NCBI RefSeq assembly: GCF_015831355.1
Contig: NZ_JADWYR010000001.1
Coordinates: 1,612,001-1,676,000, forward strand
Direction of reading: 5' to 3'
From: Panacibacter microcysteis
GTDB taxonomy: Bacteria; Bacteroidota; Bacteroidia; Chitinophagales; Chitinophagaceae
DNA length: 64,000 nt
Position numbers and translations under genes: made by a program. The notes below the pieces were generated by a model. The model was not told the DNA's origin. It searched no databases and saw only the letters and a list, made by a program, of their open reading frames with translations. This document shows positions 63,651 to 64,000 of this stretch, piece by piece (within the stretch, counting starts at the first letter, position 1; the number at the start of each line of letters is the position of its first letter).

Positions 63651-63690
63651 GAACGATGAACGGAGTGCGACGCAACAGGTGATGCCACAA
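63651..63690 (+). repeat. dispersed intergenic repeat, copy 27 (GCGACGC core, GGTGATGCC flank)
   Basis: GAACGATGAACGGAGTGCGAC region, then GCAACAGGTGATGCCACAAG. Left flank of the GGAAC..TGAA type with the GCGACGC core. Confidence 0.75.
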
Positions 63691-63716
63691 GCACTGCAGC
63701 CGGCAACATTATATGG

Positions 63717-64000
63717 CTAACTTTTCCGTGACTCGAGTGTAAAACCTATGGTGGTACCTACGTCTGGCTTGCTGCGTACATGTATAGTCTGGTTATGGGC
63801 CTCTATAATATGTTTGCAGATAGAAAGCCCGAGACCGGTGCCTCCTACATTGCGGCTGCGGCCGGTGTCTGTGCGGTAGAAACGTTCGAATATACGCAGG
63901 AGGTGTTCTTCTGCTATGCCTATTCCATCATCACTTATCTCGATGAGTACATGCTGGTCGTCTGTATTGTAAATGCTGGCAACAATATTGCCGCCGTGCA
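63717..64000 (-). CDS. PhoR-like sensor histidine kinase, C-terminal fragment
   Basis: The last 94 or so residues of a histidine kinase; the rest lies beyond the right edge. The minus-strand frame reads VLIEISDDGIGIAEEHLLRI, FERFYRTDTGRSRNVGGTGL, GLSICKHIIEAHNQTIHV and ends GTTIGFTLESRKS before a TAG (complement of 63717-63719). D-box, F-box and G-box of the ATPase domain are all present. The RFYRTDxxRSR and GGTGLGL pattern is typical of PhoR-type kinases; the signal and partner cannot be seen. Confidence 0.85.
   Translation of the reverse strand, partial: HGGNIVASIYNTDDQHVLIEISDDGIGIAEEHLLRIFERFYRTDTGRSRNVGGTGLGLSICKHIIEAHNQTIHVRSKPDVGTTIGFTLESRKS

Noticed and set aside
244-63690. CRISPR array
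   Set aside because: The repeats are dispersed over tens of kilobases, in both orientations, with genes between them and no regular spacers or cas genes.

Overview
The window looks like a chromosome segment of a Bacteroidota bacterium, most likely family Chitinophagaceae. This rests on the SusC/SusD pair, a hybrid two-component regulator with sensor, kinase, receiver and AraC domains in one chain, the uppS-bamA-ompH-ompH-murI order, an AT-rich promoter style without clear Shine-Dalgarno sequences, and a Nudix-type arabinose regulator. No phage, transposase, CRISPR array or rRNA was seen. One tRNA gene, tRNA-Leu(GAG), is present.

Layout. Positions 1-10.6 kb hold mixed genes: a DUF1801 fragment, a phosphate module (O/P-type porin facing a DUF47/PiT pair), galE, a lone C-terminal transketolase half, an ECF sigma operon with a membrane partner, a DUF1080 protein, a regulatory-domain protein and a flavin reductase. 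Positions 10.7-45 kb form an L-arabinose/arabinan utilization locus. It carries two GH51 arabinofuranosidases, a GH27 enzyme, an aldose epimerase, a small transaldolase, a HAD phosphatase, AraB, AraD, a GH127 beta-L-arabinofuranosidase, AraA, an SSS transporter, a Nudix-family AraR, a hybrid two-component regulator, a 2'-5' RNA ligase-like protein, SusC, SusD, a surface glycan-binding lipoprotein, a GH-A-clan lipoprotein, an AraC regulator and a second SSS transporter. Positions 45.3-64 kb are mostly housekeeping: an HD phosphohydrolase broken by one in-frame TGA, murI, two ompH/skp genes, bamA, uppS, dnaX, an exonuclease, a coiled-coil membrane protein, a sensor kinase, tRNA-Leu, a plug-domain protein, a class A beta-lactamase-like protein, the E2 subunit of a 2-oxoacid dehydrogenase and the end of a PhoR-like kinase.

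How the genes work together. Surface proteins (SusC/D, the IPT lipoprotein and probably the GH-A lipoprotein) would bind and cut arabinan. Periplasmic GH51, GH127 and GH27 enzymes would release L-arabinose, a Na+ symporter would bring it in, and AraA-AraB-AraD would convert it to D-xylulose 5-phosphate for the pentose phosphate pathway, where the transaldolase fits. Two identical-half-site inverted repeats (ATAAATGT-N7-ACACTTAT) end 45 and 44 bp before the first GH51 gene and araB. They are candidate operators, possibly for the Nudix regulator.

The most striking unexplained structure is a dispersed intergenic repeat: at least 27 copies of a 20-base core (GTACAAGAGTGCGACGCAAC and a second version), joined to two alternative flanks, lying between genes and never within a confident CDS. 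One copy folds into a convincing intrinsic terminator. All calls are by eye from sequence; no database search was run.
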